A stretch of 64,000 nt of DNA, taken from contig NZ_LN831790.1 of assembly GCF_001013905.1 (NCBI RefSeq), positions 248,001 through 312,000 on the forward strand, written 5' to 3'. The notes under the pieces are model-generated. The model had not been told where the DNA came from, did not search any database, and was given only the letters and a program-made list of their open reading frames with translations. The DNA comes from Streptomyces leeuwenhoekii (lineage in GTDB: Bacteria; Actinomycetota; Actinomycetes; Streptomycetales; Streptomycetaceae). Below are positions 28,074 through 36,503 of the stretch, piece after piece. Position 1 is the first letter of the stretch. Each line of letters begins with the position of its first letter. The translations under genes were made by a program, and so were the position numbers.

Positions 28074-28430
28074 TCAGCCGGTGTAGTCGATACCGCTGAC
28101 ACCTGCGCTGCCGTCGCCGTGGGCCGTCACGGGTCCCGTCCGCTCCGCCCTGGCCGACCCGCTGCCTTCTCCTCCCGGGCGCCGGATGCCCGAGACGCCG
28201 GTTCCGCCGCCGCCCGCGCGTACCTGCCCGGTACTCACCGCCGTGTCGTCCGTACGACGGTCCGGAGACTGGAACAGCGCCCACAGCAGGGCGGCCACAC
28301 CGACAGCGGCCTGCACCGACGCCCCTGCCAACTGTCCCGCATCGGGGCCGTTCAGCAGCCAGACCAACGGCGTCGAGACGACCGCTGCCGCCGCCAGCAC
28401 GACGACCGTGATCTTCCACCCCTGCCTCAT
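28074..28430 (-). CDS. Small two-helix membrane protein with duplicated glycine-rich tag
   Basis: The 118-residue product has two transmembrane helices (about 6-27 and 34-53) joined by a short turn, so both ends should be on the same side, probably the cytoplasm. Its tail carries two copies of a motif, TGQVRAGGGGTGVSGI (67-82) and TGPVTAHGDGSAGVSGI (98-114), that matches the tag at residues 59-74 of the STAND NTPase encoded 73 bp downstream on the same strand. It may be a membrane anchor or membrane-perturbing effector for the NTPase. The ATG at 28430 follows GGGGTGGC-type purines. No named family recognised. Confidence 0.7.
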   Translation of the reverse strand: MRQGWKITVVVLAAAAVVSTPLVWLLNGPDAGQLAGASVQAAVGVAALLWALFQSPDRRTDDTAVSTGQVRAGGGGTGVSGIRRPGGEGSGSARAERTGPVTAHGDGSAGVSGIDYTG

Positions 28431-28676
28431 GCCACCCCTCCCCCACCCCGGCCGCCCGGCCACACCCGCCGGGCCGCTGCTGCACGGTGACAGGACGTTA
28501 TCGCCTGCCACAGCACGCATCAACGCGGTGTCGCGGGTTCCGGTCCGGGCGGGTCCGCCGTGGCGGCACCGCGGCCCTCTCCGGGCGCGGATCGGGACGA
28601 CCGCGCGGTCACGGTGCGGAGTCTTCCAGCGCTGGACCCGCGCAGTACCGGAACACCACGGCGATCAGCAGGACCG

Positions 28677-29186
28677 TCATGCCGCCCTGACGAGGCGGTT
28701 GGCGAACGTCGACATCGTGTACGTAGCGATGCCCAGGACGACTTCGAGTGCGTTGCGTTCGGTGTATCCGTGTGCCAGCAGGGCCTCGAGCGCGTCATCG
28801 TCCACGGCGCCGGCGGTGGACAGGACGCCGAGCGTGAACGTCCGGATCGCGTCGAGCCGTTCGTCGGCCGGCGCACGCTCCTCGCGCAGGGCGGCGATGA
28901 GTTCCGTCTCCGCGCCGAGTCGGCGAAGCTTGCCGGTGTGCAGGGCGACGCAGATGTGGCACTGGTTGCGGACGGCGACCGTCATGATGACGACCTCCCT
29001 GGACAGCGGATCCAGCGTGCAGCGCTCGAAACTCGCGCTCAGGGACAGGAATGCGTTGAGCAGTTCGGGCGAGGTGGCCAGCCGCGCCACCGCGTCCGGC
29101 ACCGTGCCACCCCATGCTTCGGCCACGGCCCGCATGGCTGGTCGTGACGCCTGTGGAGCGCTTTCCACGCTGTGTGCGGCGAACAT
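28677..29186 (-). CDS. AhpD-like carboxymuconolactone decarboxylase family protein
   Basis: A 169-residue all-helical protein with the peroxidase-type CHICVALHTGKL motif (CxxC plus His). Its last third (NALEVVLGIATYTMSTFANRL) matches the second AhpD-family helix pair. It probably protects against peroxides or modifies a small electrophile. The ATG at 29186 was used because the longer frame to 29402 overlaps the divergent MarR gene. Only 24 bp separate the two starts, so the regulator almost certainly controls it. Confidence 0.88.
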   Translation of the reverse strand: MFAAHSVESAPQASRPAMRAVAEAWGGTVPDAVARLATSPELLNAFLSLSASFERCTLDPLSREVVIMTVAVRNQCHICVALHTGKLRRLGAETELIAALREERAPADERLDAIRTFTLGVLSTAGAVDDDALEALLAHGYTERNALEVVLGIATYTMSTFANRLVRAA

Positions 29187-29204
29187 GACGGCCCCCCTAA
29201 GGTA

Positions 29205-29219
29205 GTCAATATGGTTGAC
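29205..29219. promoter_or_regulatory. Candidate MarR operator overlapping the marR start
   Basis: GTCAA-TATGG-TTGAC is a perfect 5-bp inverted repeat in the divergent promoter region. It overlaps the ATG at 29211, so either the regulator gene starts at the next ATG (29226) or the site acts on both transcripts from inside the start region. Confidence 0.5.
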
Positions 29220-29753
29220 GATCAGATGGTAAACCAGGTTGCCTTTTCGGGGAAGCGTGATGAAGCCAGGGCTGGGGACCCCGGCCGGCCGAGGGCCGGT
29301 CACGAACTGCCCCTGCTGCTCTTCGCGGGCTTCCGCACGCTCATCGACGAAGTGCACGGCGAACTCGCCCGGCAGGGGCATCCCCATGCGCGTCCCGCGC
29401 ACGGTTTCGCTCTGCAGGCGATCGGCCGTGACGGGGCCGCCGCCAGCGAGGTCGCCCGCCGCCTGGGAATCTCCAAACAGGCGGCGGGCAAGACCGTCGA
29501 CCGCCTGGTCGCCCTCGGCTACGCCGAACGCGCCGACGACCCCGCCGACGCCCGGCGCAAGCTGGTGCGGCTGACCCCACGAGGGCTTGACCTGCTGGCC
29601 CGATCAGCCGCGGTCTTCGACCAGCTACGTGCGCGGTGGGCCGCCGCTCTGGGCGAGGAACGCCTGTGCGCCATCGAGGACGACCTGCGCGTCGTGGCGG
29701 CGCCCGGGGCCTTCCGGCTCGATGCGGCAGGGTGGATCGGCGGAATGAACTGA
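29211..29753 (+). CDS. MarR-family transcriptional regulator
   Basis: The 180-residue regulator has the MarR winged helix (SEVARRLGISKQAAGKTVDRLVALGYAERADDPADARRKLVRLT, described here in two halves as recognition helix and wing, residues about 82-126). It is divergent from the AhpD-like gene and likely senses an oxidant or phenolic compound, as MarR/OhrR relatives do; no conserved sensing cysteine is seen. Start at 29211 follows AAGG, with an alternative in-frame ATG at 29226. Confidence 0.88.
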   Translation: MVDDQMVNQVAFSGKRDEARAGDPGRPRAGHELPLLLFAGFRTLIDEVHGELARQGHPHARPAHGFALQAIGRDGAAASEVARRLGISKQAAGKTVDRLVALGYAERADDPADARRKLVRLTPRGLDLLARSAAVFDQLRARWAAALGEERLCAIEDDLRVVAAPGAFRLDAAGWIGGMN

Positions 29754-29882
29754 ACCAGCGCCCCGACGCCGGACGGCGGGCGGCGCGAGTGGCCACAACC
29801 TGTCGCCGCCGCAGGCGTCTGGGTGCCTGCGGCCGGAGGCGGCCCGCTGTGACCGGGTGCGGTCTGCCGGGTCGTCGTCTTC

Positions 29883-30107
29883 TCAGCGCAGGCGGCGCGT
29901 GAAGACGTCGGTACGGCCGTTGGCGTCGCCGGGCACGAGGTTGTCCGCGCCGCTGTCGAAGGACACGGTGCGCCCGGAGGCGTCGATGGTGAGGAGGCCC
30001 GTCCGCCCGTTGGACCGCGTCCCGTCGTCGGCGACACCGCCCCGCTGCACCGCGCCGGTGCGCAGGTCCCGTACGAAGGCGTCGGCCATGCCGTTGGTGT
30101 CGCCCCG
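29883..30107 (-). pseudogene. C-terminal fragment of a beta-propeller (TolB-like) secreted protein
   Basis: On the minus strand about 75 codons resemble the end of a propeller protein with repeated DTNG(x)ADAFVRDL and NLVPGDANGRTDVFTRRL blades. Coding sense stops at about 30107, where an opposite-strand transposase fragment begins. The 5' part is missing, so this is a remnant. Confidence 0.65.
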
Positions 30108-30348
30108 GTCATCCGCCGCTACGAGCGCGACCGTCCCGGGGAACTCGTCCACGTCGACGTCAAGAAGCTCGGCCGAATCCCCGACGGTGGCGGCCACAAG
30201 GTCCTGGGCCGCCAGGCCGGCCGCAGCACCCGCAGTGGCATGGGCTTCGACTACGTCCACTCCGCCGTCGACGACCACACCCGACTCGCCTAACAGCGAG
30301 ATCCACGCCGATGAGAAGGCCGCCACCTGCGCATCCTTCCTCCGAAGA
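30108..30348 (+). mobile_element. IS481-family transposase remnant, frameshifted
   Basis: The plus strand encodes the integrase-core start typical of IS481 transposases: RYERDRPGELVHVDVKKLGR, then GMGFDYVHSAVDDHTRLAY with two catalytic-type Asp residues. An extra A near 30292 puts a stop after RLA, and the next frame continues as SEIHADEKAATCASFL. Both ends of the element are gone. It sits exactly between the propeller fragment and the truncated phzF gene, so it probably caused both truncations. Confidence 0.8.
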
Positions 30349-30940
30349 CGAAGAATCCGTTGGTGTCGATGTCGCGGCTCAGAGCCGTCAAGGCGGCCGG
30401 GTCCGGCCGCAGTCGGTCCACGGCGGCGCGGTCGCGCAGTTCGACCAGCACTTTGGCGTGTCCCGTGGAGACGATCTGCACCGGGCCGCTGTCCGCCAGG
30501 TCCCGGGGGGCGGCGCCCAGGGCGTGCAGCAGCCGGCCGGTCGCAGAACCGTCCAGTTCGGGTCCGAAGACGGCTGCCCCCTGGTGCATGCCGATCCGCA
30601 GCCGGTCGCCGGTGGATCCGCACCCGCTGCCGCAGCCCGGTGCCGGACTTCTGCACCAGCGAGCCGGCGGGCAGCCCGTACTCGACGGCCCTGGCGAAGC
30701 GGGCCGCCACCGTGGCGTGTCCGCAGGTCGGGACTCCGTCGTCGGGGTGAAGAACCGGATGCGCACGTCGTGGCCGGGGCTGTCGGGGGCCAGGACGAAG
30801 GCGGTCTCGGAGTTGTTGAGCTCCCGGGCCACGGCCAGCATCTGACCGTCCGTCAGACCGTCGGCCGCCAGCACCACCCCGGCCGGGTTGCCGCTGAACG
30901 GCAGGGAGGTGAACGCGTCGACCTGATAGAGAACTCTCAC
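30349..30940 (-). pseudogene. Truncated, frameshifted PhzF-family isomerase gene
   Basis: The GTG at 30940 opens VRVLYQVDAFTSLPFSGNPAGVVL, the hallmark start of PhzF-type isomerases/epimerases, with the catalytic NNSETAF glutamate region following. One base is missing near 30743, so PTCGHATVAARFARAVEYGL continues in another frame, and a compensating extra base near 30616 restores the first frame (RLRIGMHQGAAVFGPELDG). The gene ends at about 30349 at the IS481 remnant, losing the second half of the fold. The GTG overlaps the pepA stop by four bases (GTGA), so it was once the last gene of that operon. Confidence 0.8.
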
Positions 30941-32490
30941 CGCTCCCCCGCTCGGCCGTCCGTGGCGGCGGCGGTCGCCGGGATGCGGCGCGCAGGGTCT
31001 TCGCCGGCTGCCGCGTTCTCGGCGAGCCGCACCAGGGTGCGCACCGCGCATCCGGTGCCGCCGCTGGGCGTACAGCCGTGCGGCTCGCCCTCGTTGAAGG
31101 CCGGTCCGGCGATGTCCAGGTGGGCCCAGGGGACACCGGCCGGCACGAACTCCCGCAGGAACAGGCCGGCCACCAGACCGCCGCCCATCCGCTCGCCGTG
31201 GTTGGCGATGTCCGCCACCCGCGAGTCCAGGCTGCGGCGTAGTTCCGGCGGCAGCGGCATGGGCCATGCCCGCTCGCCGGCTTCCCCGGCGGCGGCCAGC
31301 ACCCGGTCACGGAAGGCGTCGTCGGCGGCCATCACGGCGAAGACGTGGTCCCCGAGGCCGAAGCGGGTCGCGGCGGTCAGGGTGGCCACGTCCACGATCG
31401 CGTCCGGTCGTTCCTCGCCCGCCCGTACGAGGGCGTCGGCCAGCACCAGGCGCCCCTCGGCGTCGGTGTTGAGCACCTCCACGGTCCGGCCGCCGTACAT
31501 CCGCAGCACGTCACCGGGGCGCAGGGCGGAGCCGGACGGCATGTTCTCGGCCAGCGCCAGCCAGCCGGTGACATCGACCCGGAGGCCGAGCCGGGCGGCG
31601 GCCAGTACCGCGGCGAAGACGGCCGCCGCGCCGGCCATGTCGCGCTTCATGATCTCGTTGGCGCCGACGGGTTTCAGTGAGATGCCGCCCGAGTCGTAGG
31701 TGATGCCCTTGCCGACGAAGGCGAGGGACGTCGTGGCCCCGGGGTGGGTGTGGGCGATCCGCACCAGCCGCGGTGGCCGGACCGACCCCTGCCCGACGCC
31801 GAGGATGCCGCCGTAGCCGCCCGCGGCGAGTGCGTCCTCGTCGAGTACGTCGACCGCCAGGCCGTGTTCCCGGCCGGCCGCGGCCACGGTGGTGGCGAAG
31901 CTCTCCGGATACAGGTCGTTGGCCGGTGTGTTGACCAGGTCGCGGGCTCGGTTCACTTCCCGTCCGAGCACGAGGGCACGGCCTACGGCGGCCTGTGCGG
32001 GCGTGAGACGGCCGGGGTCCACGACCATGGTCACGGTGCGCACCGGCGCCCGCTGGGCGGCTGTCCGGTAGGCGGTGAAGGCGTAGGTGCCGAGCAGGGC
32101 GCCCAGCGCCACCGCTTCGACGGCCTCGGTGGTGCGGGCCGGCAGTGCCAGGGCGACCGTGTCCGCGCCGGACAGGGTCCGGGTGGCCACTCCCGCGGCC
32201 CGCCGCATCACCTCGGGGTCGTAGCCACCGGGTTCGTCGGCGGGGCCGAGGCCGACCGCGAGGACCAGACCGGGCCCGATACCGGCGGGTGCGGGCAATG
32301 CGACCGTCTCCCCCGGGGCGCCGGTCGCCCCGAGACCGGCGAGGAGCCGGGGGATCCCGTCGTCGAAGGATCCGCTCGTTCCCGGCCCGGGCACCGGCAC
32401 GGGCCCTTCGGCGCCCGGGGCGACGCCGATCACGGCCCACTCGGCGGGCAGCGATGCGACGGACGTCGTGGTCACGGTCAGCTCTGTCAC
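30937..32490 (-). CDS. pepA: Leucyl aminopeptidase, M17 family
   Basis: The 517-residue cytosolic metallopeptidase removes N-terminal residues from peptides. The N-domain is about 1-180 and the catalytic domain about 190-495, with metal-binding FVGKGITYDSGGISLKP (Lys and Asp ligands) and the family signature NTDAEGRLVLADAL. The GTG at 32490 overlaps the upstream transporter stop by four bases, and its own stop overlaps phzF, so the three genes were translationally coupled. It may be a second, paralogous aminopeptidase rather than the housekeeping copy. The operon suggests processing or export of a small peptide-like compound. Confidence 0.93.
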   Translation of the reverse strand: MTELTVTTTSVASLPAEWAVIGVAPGAEGPVPVPGPGTSGSFDDGIPRLLAGLGATGAPGETVALPAPAGIGPGLVLAVGLGPADEPGGYDPEVMRRAAGVATRTLSGADTVALALPARTTEAVEAVALGALLGTYAFTAYRTAAQRAPVRTVTMVVDPGRLTPAQAAVGRALVLGREVNRARDLVNTPANDLYPESFATTVAAAGREHGLAVDVLDEDALAAGGYGGILGVGQGSVRPPRLVRIAHTHPGATTSLAFVGKGITYDSGGISLKPVGANEIMKRDMAGAAAVFAAVLAAARLGLRVDVTGWLALAENMPSGSALRPGDVLRMYGGRTVEVLNTDAEGRLVLADALVRAGEERPDAIVDVATLTAATRFGLGDHVFAVMAADDAFRDRVLAAAGEAGERAWPMPLPPELRRSLDSRVADIANHGERMGGGLVAGLFLREFVPAGVPWAHLDIAGPAFNEGEPHGCTPSGGTGCAVRTLVRLAENAAAGEDPARRIPATAAATDGRAGER

Positions 32491-33485
32491 TGTCGTACGT
32501 CCCGTTCCTGTCGTGAAAGGCCGTGTCGTGAAAGGCCGTGTCGTGGAAGGCCGCCGTGCACCGCGCGGTCGCCGGCGGTTTCCTCCCGAACCGGTGCCGG
32601 GGCCCGTCCCTGCCGGCGGGTCAGGCCGACGCCGGCGAGCACGACCGCCATGCCGATGGCGCTCCGCAGACCGAAGTCCTCGTCGAGCACGACGACCCCC
32701 AGCGCCACCGAGACCACCGGCAGCAGATAGCCGACGGTGGCCGTGTTGGTGGCGCCTTCGGCGGCGATGTTCCGGTAGGTGAGGTGGAACGTGACGCCGG
32801 TGGCGACGACGCCCAGGATCACCACGGCGGTCAGCGTTCCCGGGCCGATGTCGACCGGCCTGAGGCCGCCGGCCGGGAGGGTGGGCACGGTCAGGGCGGT
32901 CGCCGCGACGAGCTGCGCCGCGGACAGCGAGAGGGTGGGGATCCCCCTGCCGACCAGGAAGTGGCTCATGAACGTGAAGCCGACCGCGTAGCCGGCCGCG
33001 GCGACGACGACGGCGAGGGCTCCCCAGCCGCCCGGCTCCGCTGCCCGCCACGGCGCGAAGATCAGCACCACTCCGGCGAATCCGAGCAGGAGTCCCCCGA
33101 GCCGGGACGGCCGCAGACTCCGCTCGGCTCCCGTGATCACGCCGATCAGCAGCGACCACAGCGGGGTCGTCGCGTTCAGCACGCCGGCGCCCCCGGAGTC
33201 GATGCTCTGCTGGCCGATGCTGAACATGGCGAACGGCAAGGCGTTGCAGAAGAAGGCGGCCACGGCGATGCGGCCCCAGACCGCCCGGTCACGCGGCAGC
33301 TTCCGGCCCGTGCCCAGGCAGGCGGCCAGCAGCGTGGCCGCTCCGAGTACGCACCGGCCGCAGGTCGCCTGCACCGGAGTCAGCGCTTCCAGCGCCAACT
33401 CGATCCAGAGGAAGGTCGATCCCCACAGCAGGGCGAGCACGCCGATGCGTGCCCACGCCCAGCTTCTGCCCATGAAACCGTTCAC
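32487..33485 (-). CDS. DMT-superfamily (EamA) transporter
   Basis: A ten-helix membrane protein with two EamA repeats (ALLWGSTFLWIELALEALTP at the start; NIAAEGATNTATVGYLLPVV near the end of the second repeat), as in RhtA/YdcZ-type amino-acid or metabolite exporters. The GTG at 33485 was chosen because AAGGAG lies six bases upstream; an ATG at 33491 directly abuts that site, and ATG 33473 is also possible. The last 20 residues come from a 15-bp tandem repeat and read RHGLSRHGLSRQ. It is divergent from a LysR regulator. Confidence 0.87.
   Translation of the reverse strand: MNGFMGRSWAWARIGVLALLWGSTFLWIELALEALTPVQATCGRCVLGAATLLAACLGTGRKLPRDRAVWGRIAVAAFFCNALPFAMFSIGQQSIDSGGAGVLNATTPLWSLLIGVITGAERSLRPSRLGGLLLGFAGVVLIFAPWRAAEPGGWGALAVVVAAAGYAVGFTFMSHFLVGRGIPTLSLSAAQLVAATALTVPTLPAGGLRPVDIGPGTLTAVVILGVVATGVTFHLTYRNIAAEGATNTATVGYLLPVVSVALGVVVLDEDFGLRSAIGMAVVLAGVGLTRRQGRAPAPVREETAGDRAVHGGLPRHGLSRHGLSRQERDVRQ
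32511..32555. repeat. Three 15-bp tandem repeats inside the transporter 3' end
   Basis: The unit GTGTCGTGAAAGGCC occurs about three times in a row, with one A-to-G change in the last copy. It keeps frame and adds a repetitive tail (GLSRH units) to the DMT transporter just before the coupled pepA start. Confidence 0.75.
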
Positions 33486-33576
33486 CGGCATCTCCTTGAT
33501 GAGCCCTGAGGAACGGTGCCGCAGCCTTCTTGGAAGGACAAGAAAAAAATCATGCACTTCTGTTAAGTTCCGCTAC

Positions 33577-34560
33577 ATGCTCGATGTGAGGCGCATGCAG
33601 GTGCTGCGCGCCGTGATCACCAGCGGATCGGTGACCGCGGCGGCGGCGCACCTCGGCTACACCCCCTCCGCCATCAGCCAGCAGGTGTCGGCGCTGGAGA
33701 AGGAAACCGGGGTCGCGCTGCTGGAACGGGCCGGCCGGGGTGTGAAACCCACGGCGGCCGGCCTGCTGCTGACCCGGTACGCGGCCGTCATCAGCGAGCG
33801 TCTCGCCGAGGCCGAGACCGCGCTGGCCGACTTGCGCGCGGGGCGTGCGGGCAGGCTGGCCCTGCGTTACTTCGCCTCGGTCGGCCCGACCCTGCTGGCA
33901 CCCGCCCTCGCCCGGGTCCGCCGCGAGCACCCGGGGGTGGCGATCGATCCCAAGCTCGCCGACCCGGACGACGCGCTCACCGAGCTGGAGCGGGGCGACG
34001 CCGACCTGGCCGTCGTCGTCGGACGGCCGGCCGGCGCGCGCCACCCCGGCATCCGCACGGTGCGCCTTCTCGACGACGCGTACCACGCGGTGCTGCCCGC
34101 CGGGCACCCGCTCGCCTCCCGGCAGGTGGTCGATCTGGCCGAGCTCGCCGGCGAACCCTGGGTCGGCAGCGAACCCCCCGGCCCCTGCCTCGCCCCCATC
34201 GTCGACGCCTGCGCCGCGGCGGGTTTCAGCCCGGACTTCGCGGCCAAGTCGCAGGACTATGCCACAGCTCAGGGGTTCGTCGCCGCCGGTCTCGGCGTGA
34301 GCCTGATCCCCCGTCTGGGGCTGAGCGCCCGTCATCCCGGCGTCGTCGTACGCCGGGTCCGGCACCCCGAGCCGGTCAGGACCATCCGTGCCGCGGTCCG
34401 GGAAGGCGCCCTGGAACAGCCCGCACTGCGCACGCTGCTCGACGCCCTCAAGGACTCGACGGAGGGTGAGGGGGCGCCGTCGCTCACGCACGGGGAACCG
34501 GAACCGGCACTGGATCCGGATCGGGGAGGTGCCGGCGGGCCGTCGTCCGCCGGCGTGTGA
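33577..34560 (+). CDS. LysR-family transcriptional regulator
   Basis: The 327-residue product has a LysR winged helix (residues 1-60, with [20 protein letters not shown]) and an effector domain to about 290, followed by an unstructured acidic tail. The ATG at 33577 gives the usual [13 protein letters not shown] start. The spacer to the divergent DMT transporter is A-rich compared with the rest of the window and probably contains the operator. It likely controls the transporter-pepA-phzF operon. Confidence 0.92.
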   Translation: MLDVRRMQVLRAVITSGSVTAAAAHLGYTPSAISQQVSALEKETGVALLERAGRGVKPTAAGLLLTRYAAVISERLAEAETALADLRAGRAGRLALRYFASVGPTLLAPALARVRREHPGVAIDPKLADPDDALTELERGDADLAVVVGRPAGARHPGIRTVRLLDDAYHAVLPAGHPLASRQVVDLAELAGEPWVGSEPPGPCLAPIVDACAAAGFSPDFAAKSQDYATAQGFVAAGLGVSLIPRLGLSARHPGVVVRRVRHPEPVRTIRAAVREGALEQPALRTLLDALKDSTEGEGAPSLTHGEPEPALDPDRGGAGGPSSAGV

Positions 34561-34597
34561 GCGGCGGCCCCGTCCCGGTCGCGGCGGGGCGGGCACG

Positions 34598-34735
34598 TCA
34601 GGGCCGGCCGGGGTCCGGGCACGGGGAGGCCAAAGTTTCCTTGGTCATCAGGATGTGGCTGTCCCGCGTGCCGGCCGCCTGCGTCCAGCCCCGGTGCTCC
34701 CAGAAGCCCAGCGCCTCCGCCCAGCCGGGCTCTTC
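34598..34735 (-). pseudogene. C-terminal fragment of a GNAT acetyltransferase
   Basis: The minus strand encodes PGWAEALGFWEHRGWTQAAG followed by HILMTKE, a typical last strand-helix-strand of a GNAT N-acetyltransferase. Upstream coding sense stops at about 34735, where a fragment on the other strand begins. Only the last 35 or so residues remain. Confidence 0.6.
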
Positions 34736-34897
34736 CTTGGGCAGACCCTGCTGCTGTTCGCCGCCGCGACGCTCGCCGCCCTGTGGCGCGCGCTGTTCCT
34801 GCGCCCCCTGTACCTGTACGCGATGGCCACCTGCCACCGTGTCAACCGCCGGGGCACCCGCAGCAGCGTCGAGGTCGACCTCGCCGACGCGAGGTGA
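34736..34897 (+). pseudogene. C-terminal fragment of a membrane protein
   Basis: The plus strand reads LGQTLLLFAAATLAALWRAL and LRPLYLYAMATCHRVNRRG before a TGA at 34895: one hydrophobic helix and a basic tail. There is no start in phase that gives a plausible N-terminus, so this is probably the end of a lost membrane protein gene. Family not recognised. Confidence 0.45.
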
Positions 34898-35064
34898 CGT
34901 CGGCTTCCGCCTCCAGCGCCGGTCCGGGACGACCGCGAGGGCCGGATCCCACGGCTCGTCCTCATGGACGCCATCGCCGGTTGAGCCCGGCAGCTCGGCC
35001 GGGCCCCGCTCCCGCGGACCGCCGCCCGGGCCGCCCGCCGTGACGGACGAGCGGCCCCGCCGGC

Positions 35065-35436
35065 TCACGGCAGGTAGAGCACCACCGAGTTGACCGGTGT
35101 GAAGTCGGTCCACCAGCCGGTCTGCGGGGCCATGTGGTGGTGGCAGGTGCCCGTCCCGTTGTAGCCGCTGCACAGTTTCGCGCGTGCGCCGCCGTACTGG
35201 TTGTTGAGGATCCAGTGGTAGTTGTACTGGCCGCTCAGGTTGTGAGCGCCGTACCTCCAGAACACGTGGCTGGGCGACTGGGCGGGGGTCTGGCCCTCGG
35301 GGTACAGGCAGACGGCTCCGTCCGGACAGTTGGCCCACGGGGCGGCGGCCTTCGCCTGGGCGGGGCCGACCGCCATCACGAGCGTCGTCGCGAACCCCAG
35401 CGCCACCACGAGGGCACGGCGGATTCTCCCTGTCAT
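35065..35436 (-). CDS. Small secreted protein, peptidase-inhibitor I36-like
   Basis: A 123-residue precursor with a signal peptide (about 1-29, cleaved after AQA) and a mature domain of about 90 residues with four cysteines. The CPDGAVCLYPEG start of the mature part resembles the I36 inhibitor family of Streptomyces (SMI-like), and the aromatic NYHWILNNQYGG and CHHHMAPQTGWW parts fit a small beta-rich fold. The ATG at 35436 follows GGGGAG. Inhibitory activity is a family inference only. Confidence 0.7.
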   Translation of the reverse strand: MTGRIRRALVVALGFATTLVMAVGPAQAKAAAPWANCPDGAVCLYPEGQTPAQSPSHVFWRYGAHNLSGQYNYHWILNNQYGGARAKLCSGYNGTGTCHHHMAPQTGWWTDFTPVNSVVLYLP

Positions 35437-35695
35437 GAACAACTCCCCCTGCGGTCATTGTCATGTCTGTGTCGACATGAAGTCCGTCGCAGCCTCCCGG
35501 AGAGGCGCGACCCGCACCAGCGCGGAACCGGCCATACCGGGCGCGGGGTGGCCACACAGACCGGTGGGACGGCGGTCGTCGCCCGGACGGGCTGTCCGGC
35601 AATCCGCTGCGGGGCCCCGGCCTGTCGGGCCGCAGAGGGCGTCAGGGAACCGAGGTGCTGTGCCCACGGTCCGTGCGGCGCTAGCGTCGGGGCTC

Positions 35696-36217
35696 GTGAT
35701 CGTATGGCTCAACGGCACCCACGGCGCAGGCAAGACGACGACCAGTACGCTCGTACAGCAACTGATCCCGGACTCACGGGTGTTCGACGCCGAGAAGGTC
35801 GGCGAGACACTCATGGACATCAAGCCGGGACTGCCCTGGACGGGCAACTTCCAGCACTGGCCGCCCTGGCGGCCGCTCGTGGTCGAGACCGCCCGCCGCG
35901 TACTCGACTACACCGGTGGCACTCTGGTGATGCCCATGACCGTCCTGGTCGAGCAGTACTGGCGGGAGATCAGCACGGGCCTGGCCGAACATGGCATCCC
36001 GGTGCGGCACTTCGTCCTCCACGCCGACCAGGACACCCTCCGCGAGCGTATCGAGGGGGACACTGTCCTCGGCCCTTCCGCGTTCCGCCTGCGGTACCTC
36101 GAGCCCTACGCCGAGGCGGCCCGCGCCTGGCTGCACGCCGAGGCCGAGGTCGTCGACACCACGCACCTCACGGCTGCCCAGGCCGCCCTGCGGATCGCCG
36201 AGGCCGTCAGGAGCTGA
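35696..36217 (+). CDS. P-loop kinase-like ATPase (TmrB-like)
   Basis: The 173-residue protein starts MIVWLNGTHGAGKTTTS with Walker A at residues 7-14 and has the size and order of small nucleoside/antibiotic kinases, including a DTTHLTAAQAA end. The tunicamycin-resistance ATPase TmrB and related AAA proteins share this start. The GTG at 35696 is used because nothing protein-like precedes it. The substrate is unknown; the gene stands alone. Confidence 0.78.
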   Translation: MIVWLNGTHGAGKTTTSTLVQQLIPDSRVFDAEKVGETLMDIKPGLPWTGNFQHWPPWRPLVVETARRVLDYTGGTLVMPMTVLVEQYWREISTGLAEHGIPVRHFVLHADQDTLRERIEGDTVLGPSAFRLRYLEPYAEAARAWLHAEAEVVDTTHLTAAQAALRIAEAVRS

Positions 36218-36503
36218 GGCCCACCGCCCGAACCGTCCCAGCCGCCCACGGCTCCGGTGATCACCGGACGCGCTTCGCACCGGGCGCTGAGCCGAAGCTC
36301 AGGAGTTGTCACCAGCGACGCCGGATGAGCCGGCGGAGAGGGCCGGTCGAGGCACGTTGGTTGTCACCGATCAAGCATCCCACTTGTCACAACCGCCCGT
36401 TCGGCAGACTCTCCGTCATCAGTACCGAAGATCCTGAGTTCCCGGATAACCCAGCGATGCCGTGCTCAGGCGCGGAGCGGCCGGCCACGGCGTCCGGTCC
36501 TCC

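Noticed and set aside
25040..28099. 1019-codon frame opposite the STAND NTPase
   Set aside because: It mirrors the third-base GC bias of the NTPase gene and has no domain-like sequence.
32511..32555. Tandem repeats considered as a CRISPR array
   Set aside because: Units are 15 bp, directly adjacent without spacers, and inside a coding sequence.
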